Positions 27,820 through 45,425 of a stretch of DNA of 64,000 nucleotides are shown one piece after another; within the stretch, counting starts at the first letter, position 1; every line of letters begins with the position of its first letter. The stretch lies in assembly GCF_008728515.1 (NCBI RefSeq), contig NC_044985.1, positions 83,243,392 through 83,307,391 of the forward strand. Direction: 5' to 3'. This DNA comes from Papio anubis (lineage: Eukaryota > Chordata > Mammalia > Primates > Cercopithecidae). The position numbers and the translations under genes were made by a program. The notes below the pieces were generated by a model, which saw only the letters and a list, made by a program, of their open reading frames with translations, had not been told where the DNA came from and did no database searches.

Positions 27820-28237
27820 TGATGGTGAATTTTTATGTGTCAATTTTGCTGGGCCACATTGTCCAGAAATGTGGCCAAACACTATTCTGGATGTTTCTGT
27901 AAGGGTATTTTTAGATGAGATTAACATGTACATCAGTGGACTTAGAGCAAAGCAGATTGCCTCCATAATGTGAGTGGGCCTCATCCAACCAGTTGAAGGG
28001 CTGAATAGAACAGCAGACTATACTCCTTGAGCAGGAGAGAATGCTGCCAGCAGGCGGCCTTTGGACCTGAACTGCAATGTTAGTTCTTCTCTGGGTCTCC
28101 AGCCTGCCCACCTAGCCTGAAGATTTTGGACTTTACGGCTGCCATAATCATGTCAGCCAATTCCTTAAATTAAATCTCTTTCTATGTTTATATACATCCT
28201 ACCAGTTTTGTTTCTCTGGAGAACTCTGACTAATACA
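27820..28237 (+). mobile_element. Solo LTR of an ERVL-class endogenous retrovirus (MLT2-like)
   Basis: A 418-base unit that starts TGATGG and ends TAATACA, as LTRs of this class do. Inside are 'gggcctcatccaaccagttg' and 'tttctctggagaactctgac', both typical of the MLT2 family, and an ATTAAA near 28168 that fits the polyadenylation signal. No internal retroviral sequence adjoins it, so it is a solo LTR. I see no clean 5-base target duplication. Confidence 0.75.
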
Positions 28238-28279
28238 ACTGTACTATATATTGTGGGTATAAAAACACAGCCTGCATTT

Positions 28280-28293
28280 GAAAGGAAATCAGG
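28280..28293 (+). repeat. Target-site duplication, 5' copy (L1PA)
   Basis: GAAAGGAAATCAGG is repeated exactly at 34439-34452, on the other side of the L1 tail. Confidence 0.95.
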
Positions 28294-29325
28294 GGCAGGG
28301 CGCCAAGATGGCCAAATAGGAACAGCTCCAGTCTCCAGCTCCCAGCGTGAGTGACACAGAAGACGGGTAATTTCTGCATTTCCAACTGAGGTACGGGGTT
28401 CATCTCACTGGGGCATGTCAGACAGTCAGTGCAGGACAGTGGGTGCAGCCCAATGAGAGAGAGCCTAAGCAGGGCAAGGCATCGCCTCACCCAGGAAGCA
28501 CAAGGGGGAAGGGAATTCCTTTTCCTAGCCAAGGGAAACCGTGACACACAACATCTGGAAAATCAGGTCACTCCCACCCTAATATTGTGCTTACCAAGGG
28601 TCTTTGCAAACGGACACCAGGAGATTATATCCCATCCCTGGCTCAGAGGGTCCCATGCCCAAGGAGCATCTCTCATTGCTAGCACAGCAGTCTGAGATCT
28701 AACTGCAAGGTGGCAGCGAGGCTAGGGGAGGGGCGCCCGCCATTGCTGAGGCTTAAGTAGGTAAACAAAGCAGCCAGGAAGCTTGAACTGGGTGGAGCCC
28801 ACCGCAGCTCAAGGAGGCCTGCCTGCCTCTGTAGACTCCACCTCTGGGGAGAAGGCATAGCTAAACAAAAAGCAGCAGAAACCTCTGCAGATGTAAATGT
28901 CCCTGTCTAACAGCTTTGAAGAAAGTAGTGATTCTCCCAGCATGGAGGTTGAGATCTGAGAATGGACAGACTGTCTGCTCAAGTGGGTCCCTGACCCCTG
29001 AGTAGCCTAACTGGGAAACATCCCCCACTAGGGGCAGACTGATACCTCACACCTCACACGACCAGGTACATCTCTGAGACAAAGCTTCCAGAGGAACAAT
29101 CAGACAGCAACACTTGCTGTTCAGCAATATTCTTTCCTCTGCAGACTCCGCTGCTGATACCCGGGAAAACAGGGTCTGGAGTGGACCTCAAGCAAACTCC
29201 AACAGACCTGCAGGTGAGGGTCCTGACTGTTAGAAGGAAAAGTAGCAAACAGAAAGGACATCCACACCAAAACCCCATCTGTACATCACCATCATTTAAG
29301 ACCAAAGGCAGATAAAACCACAAAG

Positions 29326-30341
29326 ATGGGGAAAAAGCAGTGCAGAAAAGCTGAAAATTAAAAAAATCAGAGTGCCCCTCCCCCTCCAAAGGAATGCAGC
29401 TCCTCGCCAGCAATGGAAGACAGCTGGATGGAGAATGACTTTGATGAGTTGAGAGAAGAAGACTTCAGTCGATCAAACTTCTCAGAGCTAAAGGAATAAC
29501 TATGAACCCAGCACAAAGAAACTAAAAACCTTGAAAAAAGATTTGACGAATGGATAACTAGAATACCCAATGCAGAGAAGTCCAGAAACGGCCCGATAGA
29601 GATGAAAACCATGACACAAGAGCTATGTGACAAATGCACAAGCTTCAGTAACCGACTCAATCAACTGGAAGAAAGAGTATCAGTGATTGAAGATCAAATG
29701 AATGAAATGAAGCTAGAAGACAAGTTTAGAGAAAAAAGAGTCAAAAGAAATGAACAAAGCCTCCAAGAAATATGGGATTATGTGAAAAGACCAAATCTAT
29801 GTCTGATTGGTGTACCTGAAAGTGACAGGAGAATGGAACCAAGTTGGAAAACACTCTGCAGGATATTATCCAGGAGAACTCCCCCAACCTAGGAAGGCAG
29901 GCCAACATTCAAATTCAGGAAATACAAAGAACGCCACAAAGATACTCCTCCAGAAGACCAACTCCAAGACACATAATTGCCAGATTCACCAAAGTTGAAA
30001 AGAAGGGAAAAATGTTAAGGGCAGCCAGAGACAAAAGTTGGGTTACCCACAAAGGGAAGCCCATCAGACTAACAGCAGATCTCTTGGCAGAAACTCTACA
30101 AGCCAGAAAAGAGTGGGGGCCAATATTCAACATTCTTAAAGAAAAGAATTTTCAACCCAGAATTTCATATCCAGCCAAACTAAGTTTCATAAGTGAAGGA
30201 GAAATAAAATCCTTTACAGACAAGCAAATGCTTAGAGATTTTGTCACAACCAGGCCTGCCCTACAAGCGCTCCTGAAGGAAGCACTAAACATGGAAAGGA
30301 ACAATTGGTACCAGGCATTGCAAAAACATGCCAAAATGTAA
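29326..30341 (+). pseudogene. L1 ORF1 (RNA-binding protein), inactivated
   Basis: ORF1 encodes the trimeric RNA-binding chaperone of the L1 particle. The normal start ATG is at 29326 and the normal stop TAA at 30339-30341. A stop appears early, in the TAACTATG context near 29500. The rest survives in two overlapping frames: 29602-29892 (end of the coiled coil and start of the RRM) and 29844-30341 (RRM plus C-terminal domain), so a net one-base change lies near 29830-29880. The span of 1016 bases is one short of a whole number of codons. Inactive. Confidence 0.93.
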
Positions 30342-30404
30342 AGACCATCAATGCTAGGAAGAAACTGCATCAACAAATGAGCAAAATAACCAGCTAACAT
30401 CATA

Positions 30405-34230
<3,826 letters not shown>

Positions 34231-34438
34231 ACAATGAGATCACTTGGACACAGGAAGGGGAACATCACACACCGGGGCCTGTTGTGGGGTGGGGGTAGGT
34301 AGAAATATACCTAATGTAATGACGAGTTAATGGGTGCAGCACACCAACATGGCACATGTATATATATGTAACAAACCTGCACGTTGTGCACATGTACCCT
34401 AGAACATAAAGTATAATTTTTAAAAATGTGAAAAAAAA

Positions 34439-34452
34439 GAAAGGAAATCAGG
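34439..34452 (+). repeat. Target-site duplication, 3' copy (L1PA)
   Basis: GAAAGGAAATCAGG, identical to 28280-28293. Confidence 0.95.
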
Positions 34453-37400
34453 CTACATGAACCCAAAAATATGACCCCACTCTCATATTTTACATACTTT
34501 TCTATCAGTCTCCAGATTCTATACAGAACCATAATATATTGTTTAACATACACAGTGTTTGTATGAGCAGGGTTGTAACTCACCAAAACTTTCAAAATAT
34601 CTTATTCTCTTCAGAAATTTTGCAATTAGCAAAAATATGCAGGAAGGTATTTTTTAATTGAGTAATAATAATAAAGACATATGTATTAAGCGTATTAGCA
34701 AAGAGTGTGAACAAATGGATACAGAAAAAGTTTGGTAACATATAATAGATTTCTCATTATCTTGTGCAGATATTTCATTAAGAGAATACCCACCTAAAAT
34801 GGATTATTCATCATCGAATGATAAACAGTGAGAATTCTTCTGTAGGAAATATTTTGTAAGTTCTTTTTAGAATATAGAGAAGATGATCTGTTCCCAGAAT
34901 TCATATTCAAGACAGATTACTCAATGAATGGAATCATTTGGAGACCCCATTCTATAACTGTGAGGAGAGGACACAGTTTTTCAAAGACCAAAGTCCCTTT
35001 CTTCTCTTTCCAGCTGTACAACTCCATTCAGGTCTAAAGTTTTGCACCCAAAATGGAATGAGCTTTTAAGCCTTGGATATGATTCATCATCATCTTTTAC
35101 AAGAAGAATGATCTTCTAGTTTGTTCCAAGTTAAATCAGCAATAGAGGGCCATTCCATGAAAAGTCCAGTGATATTATATAAATTGGGATTAATATATTA
35201 AAATGGAGTTTGTATTTGAATGAAATTGCCAAAGTAAAAAGCAGAGAGGACAAATGACCATTATAAGCCATGATGCATATGAAACGACCTACACTTACTG
35301 CTTATACATGCTAGAAAGTGGATTAATGTTGAAGTTCTTTCTTGCTACTCAGTATTCATATTTCCAAGTGAATCCAATTTCAAATCCAGTGTATCATGTA
35401 GAGACACATTAAAATTTAAATTCCCTACAACTTTAATAGGCTTATTTTTAACACTACCAGTGATAATCCTAGCTGACTGAAATTTCCATATAGGTGGGAA
35501 GTTGGCTAAGTGGCCTACGAGATCTCTGCCAAATCTGATATTCTTGAGCTTTCTTCTAGGAGCCCATAGTTAGCTGCTGTAAAGATGGAGCAGCCCATTT
35601 ACATTCCTAAGAGTATTTTCTTTTGATCCTAAGTGTTATTTGCATTCGCGAACTCATAAGATAATACCTGCAACGAGGCATTCAGGTGTTACCTTATGGG
35701 TTTTTGAATGCAAAATACCTTTAATTTCCTGTGGAAATCCTAATCCTATATCTTCTGTCCTAAAGCTTACACTGTCTACATCAGTTTAGCTAAAGATATG
35801 TGGCAGCCAGCAAAGTCATGATGTTTGAAAACCAGGAGAATTAAGACATGCTCAGTTTGTGCATTCAATAATCAGCTATCTGTTCTCTCTTGTAGGTGCC
35901 TAGAGGGCAAGGTCTGGGCCCACTTTAATTGTGGGTGCAATCCATAATATAAAGCCAGTGGCCTATGTGTGCTTAACAAATATCATCAGGTAATTAGGAT
36001 GATGATGGGTAACTGTCTGTTGTTACCACTTGCCAAAGAATTAAACTACATTTACACTTCCAGTAATTATCTCCATGCCAAATTGTTCCCATGTGGACCC
36101 AAACATTGCAATTTTAGATGGATTCACACTATAGCAGCCATTACTTAATTATTCTACTGTGAGGAGATCCCAGTTTTCAAAAGAAACAACTTTCACAACT
36201 CATTAGACACATCTTCTGACTGCTGTAGGTATTATTACCCAAATAAGTTGAGGATGGAGGTGGGAATGGGATTCAAAAATTTTTACTGAAGGCAGATGGC
36301 GCTATAAATACCCTACTTTCCAGAGTCATGGCACTTAGATTGCTAATTTACCCCCAACTATGTAAAAAATTATACACACATATGCATTACATCAATAACA
36401 TTTTGGACTGAATTCTGTACAATTTCAAAGAAAGGATCTGTGGCATTGATTGGGATAAGACATACAACTATATCGACTCAAGCAAGTGGGGTGGGCCACA
36501 GACAACCCTACTTCCTTTTCGTCACTTAATACTGGCTATCTTCAAATCCCCTGGATCAATTACACACAATATTGCATAAGAACATTTTTATTAAGTCTCA
36601 GATTAAGTGTCAAATTAGATGGCAGACGGGAATGTGTTACGGAAAGGGCCGTTCCCACATATATCTAAGTCACCTATAATCTTCAAGGAGCATTTCACTT
36701 TTAAGCATGAGGATACATAAAGTCTATTTCTAGAAATTATTAATTCAGTAAGGAATAACTTTTGATAAAATGTATATTCTCAAAAGGTATGGCAAGAAGA
36801 CAGGTGGCCTAGGAATAGATATGAGCTGTACAGGATAGTTGCACATAAGCTTCTTCACAAACAGACTAAAGTTTCTGTGGTTTTGTTTTTTCCCCGGAGT
36901 CTGTAATCTTTTATGATGATCATTTCATTAAAATTTACCACATGCTAATTTGCATTTTCTCTGTGGAGCACATACTTCCTCCATGTTAATGTAACTTTCC
37001 CTTTCTCTGGGCTAATCTTGATTGAAATAATGTGGAGTCAAAATGGTGGCCTGAACATAGAAAACCTTTTATTACAGAATGTGATATAATTGGCTTCAGG
37101 AATCTACAAGTGAACCTCTGAGACAAGGGGAAACGGCACCTGAGAGACCGGCAGGCAAAGGAAATACCCAGCCCACACAGATCACCTTTCTTGTGCCTTT
37201 GGCAAGAATATGACCCAGTGATAGGATGCTGGAAATAGAGCCTTAGAGTAGGCCTTAGAGTGGATAAAAGTACCTTTACCAAGATACTGCACTACCTCCA
37301 GAGCCACCTAAGACCCTTCTCTCCACAGTCATCCTCTTTCCATCTTTCCATCGGGCCCCATGCTCATTTAACTGCACAGTTTTGTTTTTGTTTTTGTTTT

Positions 37401-39689
37401 TTTCCTAAACCAAGAGCCTTCCAGAATCGATAGGTAGCTCCATTCTTACTGTGTGACTGATAACAGTTAGAGTCTTGCTGTAACTGCAATGTGTTTTTAC
37501 ATGCAAATATAAGAAGAAAAATTAAGGAAGTTCTCTAAGTTATCCAGACAAGTTGCAATCAATTCAAATCCGTTAATAAGTGTTTTTAAAATCCTGTGTT
37601 CCTAATCCAACACTGTGGAAACACAGAACCTGGTTTATAACTCCAGGAGTTTTAAATAAACCAGGTACAGAACATAACCCCATAAACGTGAAAGTGGCAA
37701 CAAAACAACCTATATTAGAATATGGTGTCATAGAAGTTCAGAGAAAGGAGATCTAGTACATGAGACATCAAACCAATTGAAGAAATCACAGACTCCTTTT
37801 GACCTGATGTGTTCCTAGAAATCCCTAGACTTCTGTTCACTTCATGTGTGAGAAATCTCTGACCTAGTCTGGAACATAAATAGTTACAGAATATAAATTC
37901 TACATTTGATTATTGAGAAATGGGTATACTCTTTGGGAAATTTTCATTTAATAACTGGAATCTAATGTAGGGCATGGAAGAAGAGCTGGGAAATTATTCC
38001 AAACTTACTTCAGACCCCAGAATGAAGCCAGTGGGCTATCTCCACTGTTCAGCCTGGGTGTGAACAGAGATATGATCATACTGGTAAAAACCAATTGGTT
38101 TTCTAAAAATAAACCTTTGGTAGTCAAATTTATTTTTCTTTGTTATGCACTATGAATAAAATGATACTTACACCACTGCATAGTTTAAATTATTTCCTGG
38201 AGTGCAGTTGGGCTTTGGAACTTAGTGATCTCAATTTTAAACTAACTCTTGGGGGTGGGAAGGAGTTGGCACTTCATAGTGAAGCATTTCATCACCTAAA
38301 CTCCCTTGCCCAAAAATAACTCTTTATATTTTAGATATAAAAATTCCATTACTTTAGCCTGAGATTGAGTTTCATCATTCCATAGGTTCAGTTAACACAC
38401 TCCAAATGAAAGAATCCAAACAGACATTTGATAAGCTATCTACCATGTATCAAATTCATGCCAGTGGATTAGAAGAATATATTATGAAATGATTGACAGT
38501 TCTTTGAAAATAACAATTTATTACCTGTCACACTGCTAAAGTATGCTTTTAATATACAGAAGTGAAATAATATTGAAATAAAACAAACTCTAAGCTGAAA
38601 CAGGAGTTATACTATTCCAAATAGATCCCAGATGACTATGAAAAATATATTTGTCTGGGTAATAATTAAATAAGTGATACATGGTTATTATATAGATAAC
38701 AAATTTCAATGCAATATACTATGCAAGTTATCCTATTAACATAAAAACAACACTGAGCTCAGCAACTCAGATGGAATAGATATTTGGAATTCTAAATTTG
38801 GAGAGCAATATATGGCAAAAGTTTGGTCATTAGTATTAAGAATCTGACTTATTTCCTGTTAAGTCAGTGGATAACTCTAAGTTTTAGGCCCATCCATTAC
38901 AGGAAATTTGTTATAATTGGTTCACTTTGGGTTAAATGGTTGATATTTTTAGCATCTGAAACCTGTTATTTTGTAGCTGAGGTTTATCCTACTTTCCTAT
39001 AGCTTCACAAACTTTCCATTTTAAATTACAGAACTTCCATGCTAATTATAAACTTTTATCTTTAAAAGTGGTGCTGCCTTTTAATCATTTGCTGTAGTTG
39101 GAGATTTTTTCCTAAAACCTTATAGAAGATGGCACTGTTCTTAATTTTGATCAGGGAAGTTTGTAGAATATAGCAAAAGTTCAAGATCTTAATACTCCGG
39201 TAAGCCTTGGTCAAAGGCAGAATTTAATGCACAGCTAAATGTTTAGATATGAGAACCTACACTTGCAATACACAAATGTTTCTCTACAGTAGCAAAGGAA
39301 ATGAAAGTTCCAATTTTGAACTTACAATGGAACATATTGAATACTATCTCTCCCTGTATTAAAATTAGTCACAGTCAGGTTGGCTCTGGCAATGAATAAA
39401 GCTATGGTCAGCTCACAGGTGAGCCAGTTAATGTTATTCTCTTTGCCTCTTTGGTCATTGGCTGTGCTCTAAACTTGAAAGTCTTTGTACCTGGAGGTAG
39501 AAGTTGTAAGTGCAAATCCATCACTGGGCGGGGGCCAAAATGCTAAATATATATGGCCCAGGGATAGTTTCTTAGTAATCTTAACTCTGAGTGATTAAAA
39601 AAGCACAGAAATGGGACTGACCATGGGAAATTACATTAACTCTGGTCATTAAAGTACCAGTAAGCATAAATAAGAATAATAGTAACAAC
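34453..39689. other. Long stretch without recognisable repeats
   Basis: About 5.2 kb of AT-rich DNA with no Alu, L1 or other repeat I can name, unusual in this crowded window. It holds the hairpin at 35639-35714 and a CTCF-like site beside TATAAATA at about 36293-36310. Frames are all under 100 codons. Very old repeats may be hidden here. Confidence 0.5.
35639..35714. other. Pre-miRNA-like hairpin (imperfect inverted repeat)
   Basis: Arm 35639-35670 pairs with 35683-35714 across a 12-base loop (35671-35682). Position by position, 30 of 32 facing bases pair: 26 Watson-Crick and 4 G-U on the plus-strand RNA; only two positions fail (A-C and C-U), and there is no bulge. Length, loop and pairing fit a microRNA precursor, but a small palindromic DNA transposon would look the same. 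I do not recognise the sequence as a known microRNA. The minus-strand RNA would fold too, with A-C in place of G-U. Confidence 0.5.
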
Positions 39690-39855
39690 TATAATTTATT
39701 TAGTGCTTCTTAGAACCAGACATTGTCTATGTACTTCCTCCCTCTTTGTAATATATGTGTTTTTATCTCCATTTTACAGATGAGAAAACTGAGGCTCAAA
39801 GAGTTTATATCGTTTGCCCAGTGTTACATAGTAACTAGTAATGGAACCACGATTT
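39690..39855 (+). mobile_element. MIR SINE, sense
   Basis: 'ttttatctccattttacaga' followed by 'tgagaaaactgaggctcaaa', 'gtttgcccagtgttacatag' and 'taactagtaatggaac' is a well-preserved MIR core and 3' part. Confidence 0.9.
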
Positions 39856-39872
39856 AAAGTGGGCATGTCTCT

Positions 39873-40196
<324 letters not shown>

Positions 40197-40229
40197 AAAG
40201 TGGGTGTGCCTCATCCTAAAGCCCATACT

Positions 40230-40445
40230 GTAATCCAGGGGCTTTGGGAACCTGATCTGTAAACCAAGAACATCAGAATTACCTAAGAAGCTTCTTATGA
40301 GCATATTTCCTGGCCCCAGGAGCCAAAGATTTGATTCTGTAAACTTAGGGGAAGCCTAAGAATCTGGTGCCCTTTTTTTGTTGTTTTTAAACAGCTCCCC
40401 AAGTAATTCTGACCCTGATTCAGGCTTGGAAACTACTGCTTAAAG
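40230..40445 (+). mobile_element. MER5A-like hAT-Charlie DNA transposon
   Basis: 'catcagaattacctaagaag', 'catatttcctggccccagga', 'gattctgtaaacttagggg' and 'cttggaaactactgctt' match MER5A in order. Non-autonomous, and nearly complete. Confidence 0.75.
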
Positions 40446-41289
40446 TGGTTTCCCAACCTCATTCACACTGATAATGGTACTATCTGTACACTTCACAGGG
40501 AAAAGTGGACAAAGCTGTTCCCAGGCAGTGGAGGCACGCCTGGAGTCTCTGTTCATTCTGGTCCTCCCCTGGCCTTAGGGCTCAACATCTCAGCACATTC
40601 CTTGCCTGGAGAAAGACTCGGTTTTTTATTTATAAAACAGGAAGCATTGGACAGGAAGACCTTTTCTAGCTCTAAAATTCTGTGGACTATCAGAAAACGT
40701 GCATTCCAGACTTGGAGGCAGTCTCAGTACAGTTCTGCCTTGGGTTGATAGTGAATTCCTTCATTTAAGGGCATTATGATAAGATACCTGCTCTAGACTT
40801 TCCTACATCCTCCATTTTTTCCATAGCGCTTCTTCCTGTCCTCACCATAAGCACCACTTAAAGAGCTTTACCTAGAGAAACTACTCAGTAAATGTTCTCT
40901 TATGAAAAAAGCAAGGTCATTTTTATGTAGTTAACCTTAATGAAAGAGAATTTTTCTAATGGTTTGAGTCTAGGCATTTGGATCAAGAAAGTTAAAAAGT
41001 TGTTGATATGAGGAAGAGGGAATTAGCCAGAATACACGTTCCTAACTAAGAGTCCATAATGAAGGCATTGAAAGGAATTGAGTTATTCCCTCTGCATGCT
41101 CTTTCTCTCTTAGGTATATCCATGGGTCTGTCACCCAACACAGGAAGCTGGGCATCATCCCAGATGCCTACCTGTTTTTGATCTACCACCTTTAATGAGT
41201 CACCAATTATCCTCAATTGAACTACAGAAACAGCCTTCTTATATGTCTCCTGTTCCATAACCTCACCCCTGTTCAGTACAATGCTCAGT
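40446..41289. other. Intergenic DNA; possible SINE trace
   Basis: 'ttataaaacaggaagcattg' to 'ctagctctaaaattctgtgg' (40628-40684) resembles the end of an old MIR-type SINE. A minus-strand frame of 102 codons (41046-41354) has ordinary composition but no family likeness and runs into an L1 remnant. Confidence 0.4.
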
Positions 41290-41960
<671 letters not shown>

Positions 41961-42039
41961 CACACAAATCCGATTTTCTAAGTTCCTCAGGAGATCTCCA
42001 CTACATTAAGATCGAAGTCCTGAACATGATACCTGAGAG

Positions 42040-42475
42040 TGGAACTTAGCTCCTGCCTAGCCCCTTCATCCTCAAGGCCTAGGCCCATTCCATTCACTCC
42101 CCTCTATTGTATTCTCAGACCTGCTTCCTCTCTCACTGGCTGTCACTTTGCACTTGCTGAGCCCTCTCCTCGCAATGTTCTCTGCCTTTCTGTGATTAGC
42201 AAACTCTATCTGGCCTTTCAAAGGCCACCTCAGAGAGGCTCCCCTGCCCTAGTCCTCAGAGGAGGTCTCTAGCTCCTTTGTGCTACCTACGAGTATCTCC
42301 ATGTTTGCATGCACCCCACTCGACTATAGTTTTAGGTTGACTTTTCTGTCTTTCCTCCAATTCCCTAAGAAATTGAGCCCTGAGAAAGCTAGGACCAGGT
42401 CTTGATCTCTCCTGCATCAAACACTGAAGAAGGAACATTGTAGAGACTCAAAAAATATGTGTTGGAATGAAGCAA
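42040..42475 (+). mobile_element. L2 LINE 3' end, sense
   Basis: 'aaaggccacctcagagaggc' to 'ctcccctgccctagtcctc', then 'cctaagaaattgagccctga', then 'gactcaaaaaatatgtgttg' and 'gaatgaa' are the ordered landmarks of an L2 3' end. Confidence 0.75.
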
Positions 42476-42825
42476 ATGACAGAAATCTAAAGAAGGGATT
42501 TCTGTTTCCTATGCATTTTTGAGTTATGCTTCAGGTTCATAGACCACGTTGTCCAATTTTATTTACTCCATGGTCTAAACTTTTGGACCCAATGTAATCT
42601 GCATGCCCAAACTGTACAAGCTTAAGCACCTTGAATAACTAATTTTCATCAATAAGTTTATTAAAAATAGTAAAATGACCCACATATACAAACATAGGCC
42701 AAAAGCTAAGCAATATAAAATAAAGAACAATTTATTTCTATGAGTAAAATCGTTTTGAGGCCTAAATAAAAGTGTGGAATTTGCTATAGTGCATTTGTTT
42801 TTGGTTAAATATTTTGATAAGAAAT
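42476..42825. other. Intergenic DNA, nothing recognised
   Basis: No repeat family or gene is apparent. Confidence 0.5.
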
Positions 42826-42840
42826 AAAGGTGGCCAATTT

Positions 42841-43142
<302 letters not shown>

Positions 43143-44122
43143 TGACATAATAGCCACACATTCTAAGATTATATTTTTCTAGGTAAATATTTTCCTCCTA
43201 AATAATGAAAAATCATTCTTAACCATGCCAATATTATAATGGTAAAGTAGGTCCAAGAATATCAAAAAACTGGAAATAAAAATTGTTTTTAGTTTGCTGC
43301 CTTTCCCAGAATTTCTCAAAACTGGAATTGAAATATAAGCACTTACAAAGCTGTTGTATACTATACTTTCATCATCATAATGTGGGTGACCCTTCCTTAT
43401 AACTACAGTCAATCATTATCATGGTAGCAAATATAGCTTTGTGCGTTCTCAACGCTCTTCTTCTACACTGTGGATGTGCATACCTTGATGAGACTGATAT
43501 TTAAGGAGCAATTGTCTAATAACTTAAAAAAACTAATTATTAACCAATCAGCAGCAGAGCAAGAGACACAAAAGTTTTTACTAATAGGATTCATTTAAAT
43601 GGAATACTGGGCTGACTCTCAAAAAACTTCTCAACTCATGTATTTGTGTTATTAAAATAGCTTCTATTAAAATATAGCAACACTCATAAGGTACATTTTA
43701 TACTGTTATCTGAAAATGTGGAACACACTAGGGAAAGCAGCAGAAGAGAATATATAAGACCAAGAATGGCAAAAGATGAAATCATCCAGATTTTTTTTCT
43801 TTTTTGAGGTATCATAGGTCAGACTGGCTTCATTCTTTTAAGGCCTCAATGATATTCTACCAGGCATTAATTTAAAGCCTCAAGCCACCTTGAGTCACTC
43901 AATAGAAACAAAAATCTAAGCAGGGGGCAGAGAAGACTAGCAATTTTTTAAGAAAGAGAGAAATGCAACTGGAGAGAATAAGATGTGTTTTGTTCCACTA
44001 GAAATATGACTCCACTCTCCCAATCTAACCAGGGCTCATTTTTTGTAATATGAATAATATCACTATAACTCATTAGAATTGTCTACATTTTAATTTGAAA
44101 AATAGTTCGTATGTTAATCTTA

Positions 44123-44200
44123 ACCAACAGAAGGGGTTACAAAAGAAGTCATTTACAGTGGACCAACAGAAGGAGTTACAAAAGAAGTCATTTACAGTGG
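44123..44200 (+). repeat. 39-bp tandem duplication
   Basis: Two adjacent 39-base copies (44123-44161, 44162-44200), each starting ACCAACAGAAGG, differ at one base (G to A at the fourteenth... region 'ggggtt' against 'ggagtt'). Confidence 0.97.
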
Positions 44201-45309
44201 CGTGATTAAGGCTTGTGAGAAGCATATTTAGTAATGCGTTGCTGTTCTCCTTTCCATCCAATGGCCTTGTTGGTATATAGATCTACCATTTGATCAGAGC
44301 TTCTGCCCCAGGGGCTTCATGGTCTGCAAGCCACAACCTACTAATAAGCACCCTCCAGCTTGTTTGCTAAACAGATCAGTCCTGGCAGGCACCCAAAAAC
44401 TCCAGTCCTTGAAACTTGGAGCTCTTTAACTTGCATGGCCCATTGTGTGGCGAGCAAGAGAATAAACTATGTACCTCATAAATGCAGAGCAATTATAGAT
44501 GAGTTAGGAATACAGCTGTGGCTCAAAAGATTGCTTACCTAAACCAAATCGAGGCTTAATTTATTGTCTTTGTTAAAAACCAAACAAGCGGCTCTGCAAT
44601 GCTTGTATACACAATAAAGAAAATGGCTGTGTTTTCCTTACAAACAAGATGGCAACTCTGGCTACAAGAAATCATCCTCAGTAGCTGAAGGTTTTCGTAT
44701 TAGGGTCTGAACCAAGCCATTGCTTTCAGTATTTATTAGGTTGTTTGAGGAAACAGGATAGAATGCTTTCTTTGGTAGAAGTGCAATGTGTTGGGGGCTG
44801 GGCATTGTACAGCACATTCTGTTTTCTGTTAGAGATACCAGATAAGATACTGTCAACTTCAAGCACAAGAATGTAAAAATGAAGTAGACTGAAATGGCAA
44901 AGTAGCTTGCATTTGTGTGCATTAATCTGCCAATGATTATGATGTATAGAAGCAGACTTCTTTTAGAAAACATTGCTATATGCATATTAATACTTACCAA
45001 TTTGTGAATTCTCACAATACAAAAACAAAACAAAAAAGCAAAATCATTAGGTTTATGGAGGTATCAGTTACCTGGAAATGGCTTAGTAAAGCAATAGCAT
45101 ATACTTTTTACTCCATGACTAAGGTTTTTCATACTCTGTTATCATCTATCCTGTGACAAATGCATTAAGTAACAAATCTTATACCCTTGAGAAAGTACTG
45201 TGAGACACTTGGTATCTTCATTTTAGGAAGTCTATAATAATTTTGAAAATGTCTACACAGATAATTATAGGTAATAAAAACATTACAAGATTGGTTCAAA
45301 GGAGATGGC

Positions 45310-45425
45310 ACCTAGACCTGGTTCTATTGTTTATTAACCATACAACCTTACTGAACCTCAGTATCCTCATCTGTAAAATGGAGTAACTTCTTCTGCCTAT
45401 CTCAGAGAGATGCTGAGCAGGGGAA
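45310..45425 (-). mobile_element. MIR SINE, antisense
   Basis: 'tgaacctcagtatcctcatc' followed by 'tgtaaaatggagtaac' and 'tgcctatctcagagagatg' is an antisense MIR. Confidence 0.8.

Noticed and set aside
35639..35714. Identification of the hairpin as a MADE1/miR-548-type element
   Set aside because: The arm sequence has none of the MADE1 core, so I left the origin open.
44662..45033. 123-codon minus-strand frame with hydrophobic start
   Set aside because: Composition reflects AT-rich DNA; no homology or gene context.
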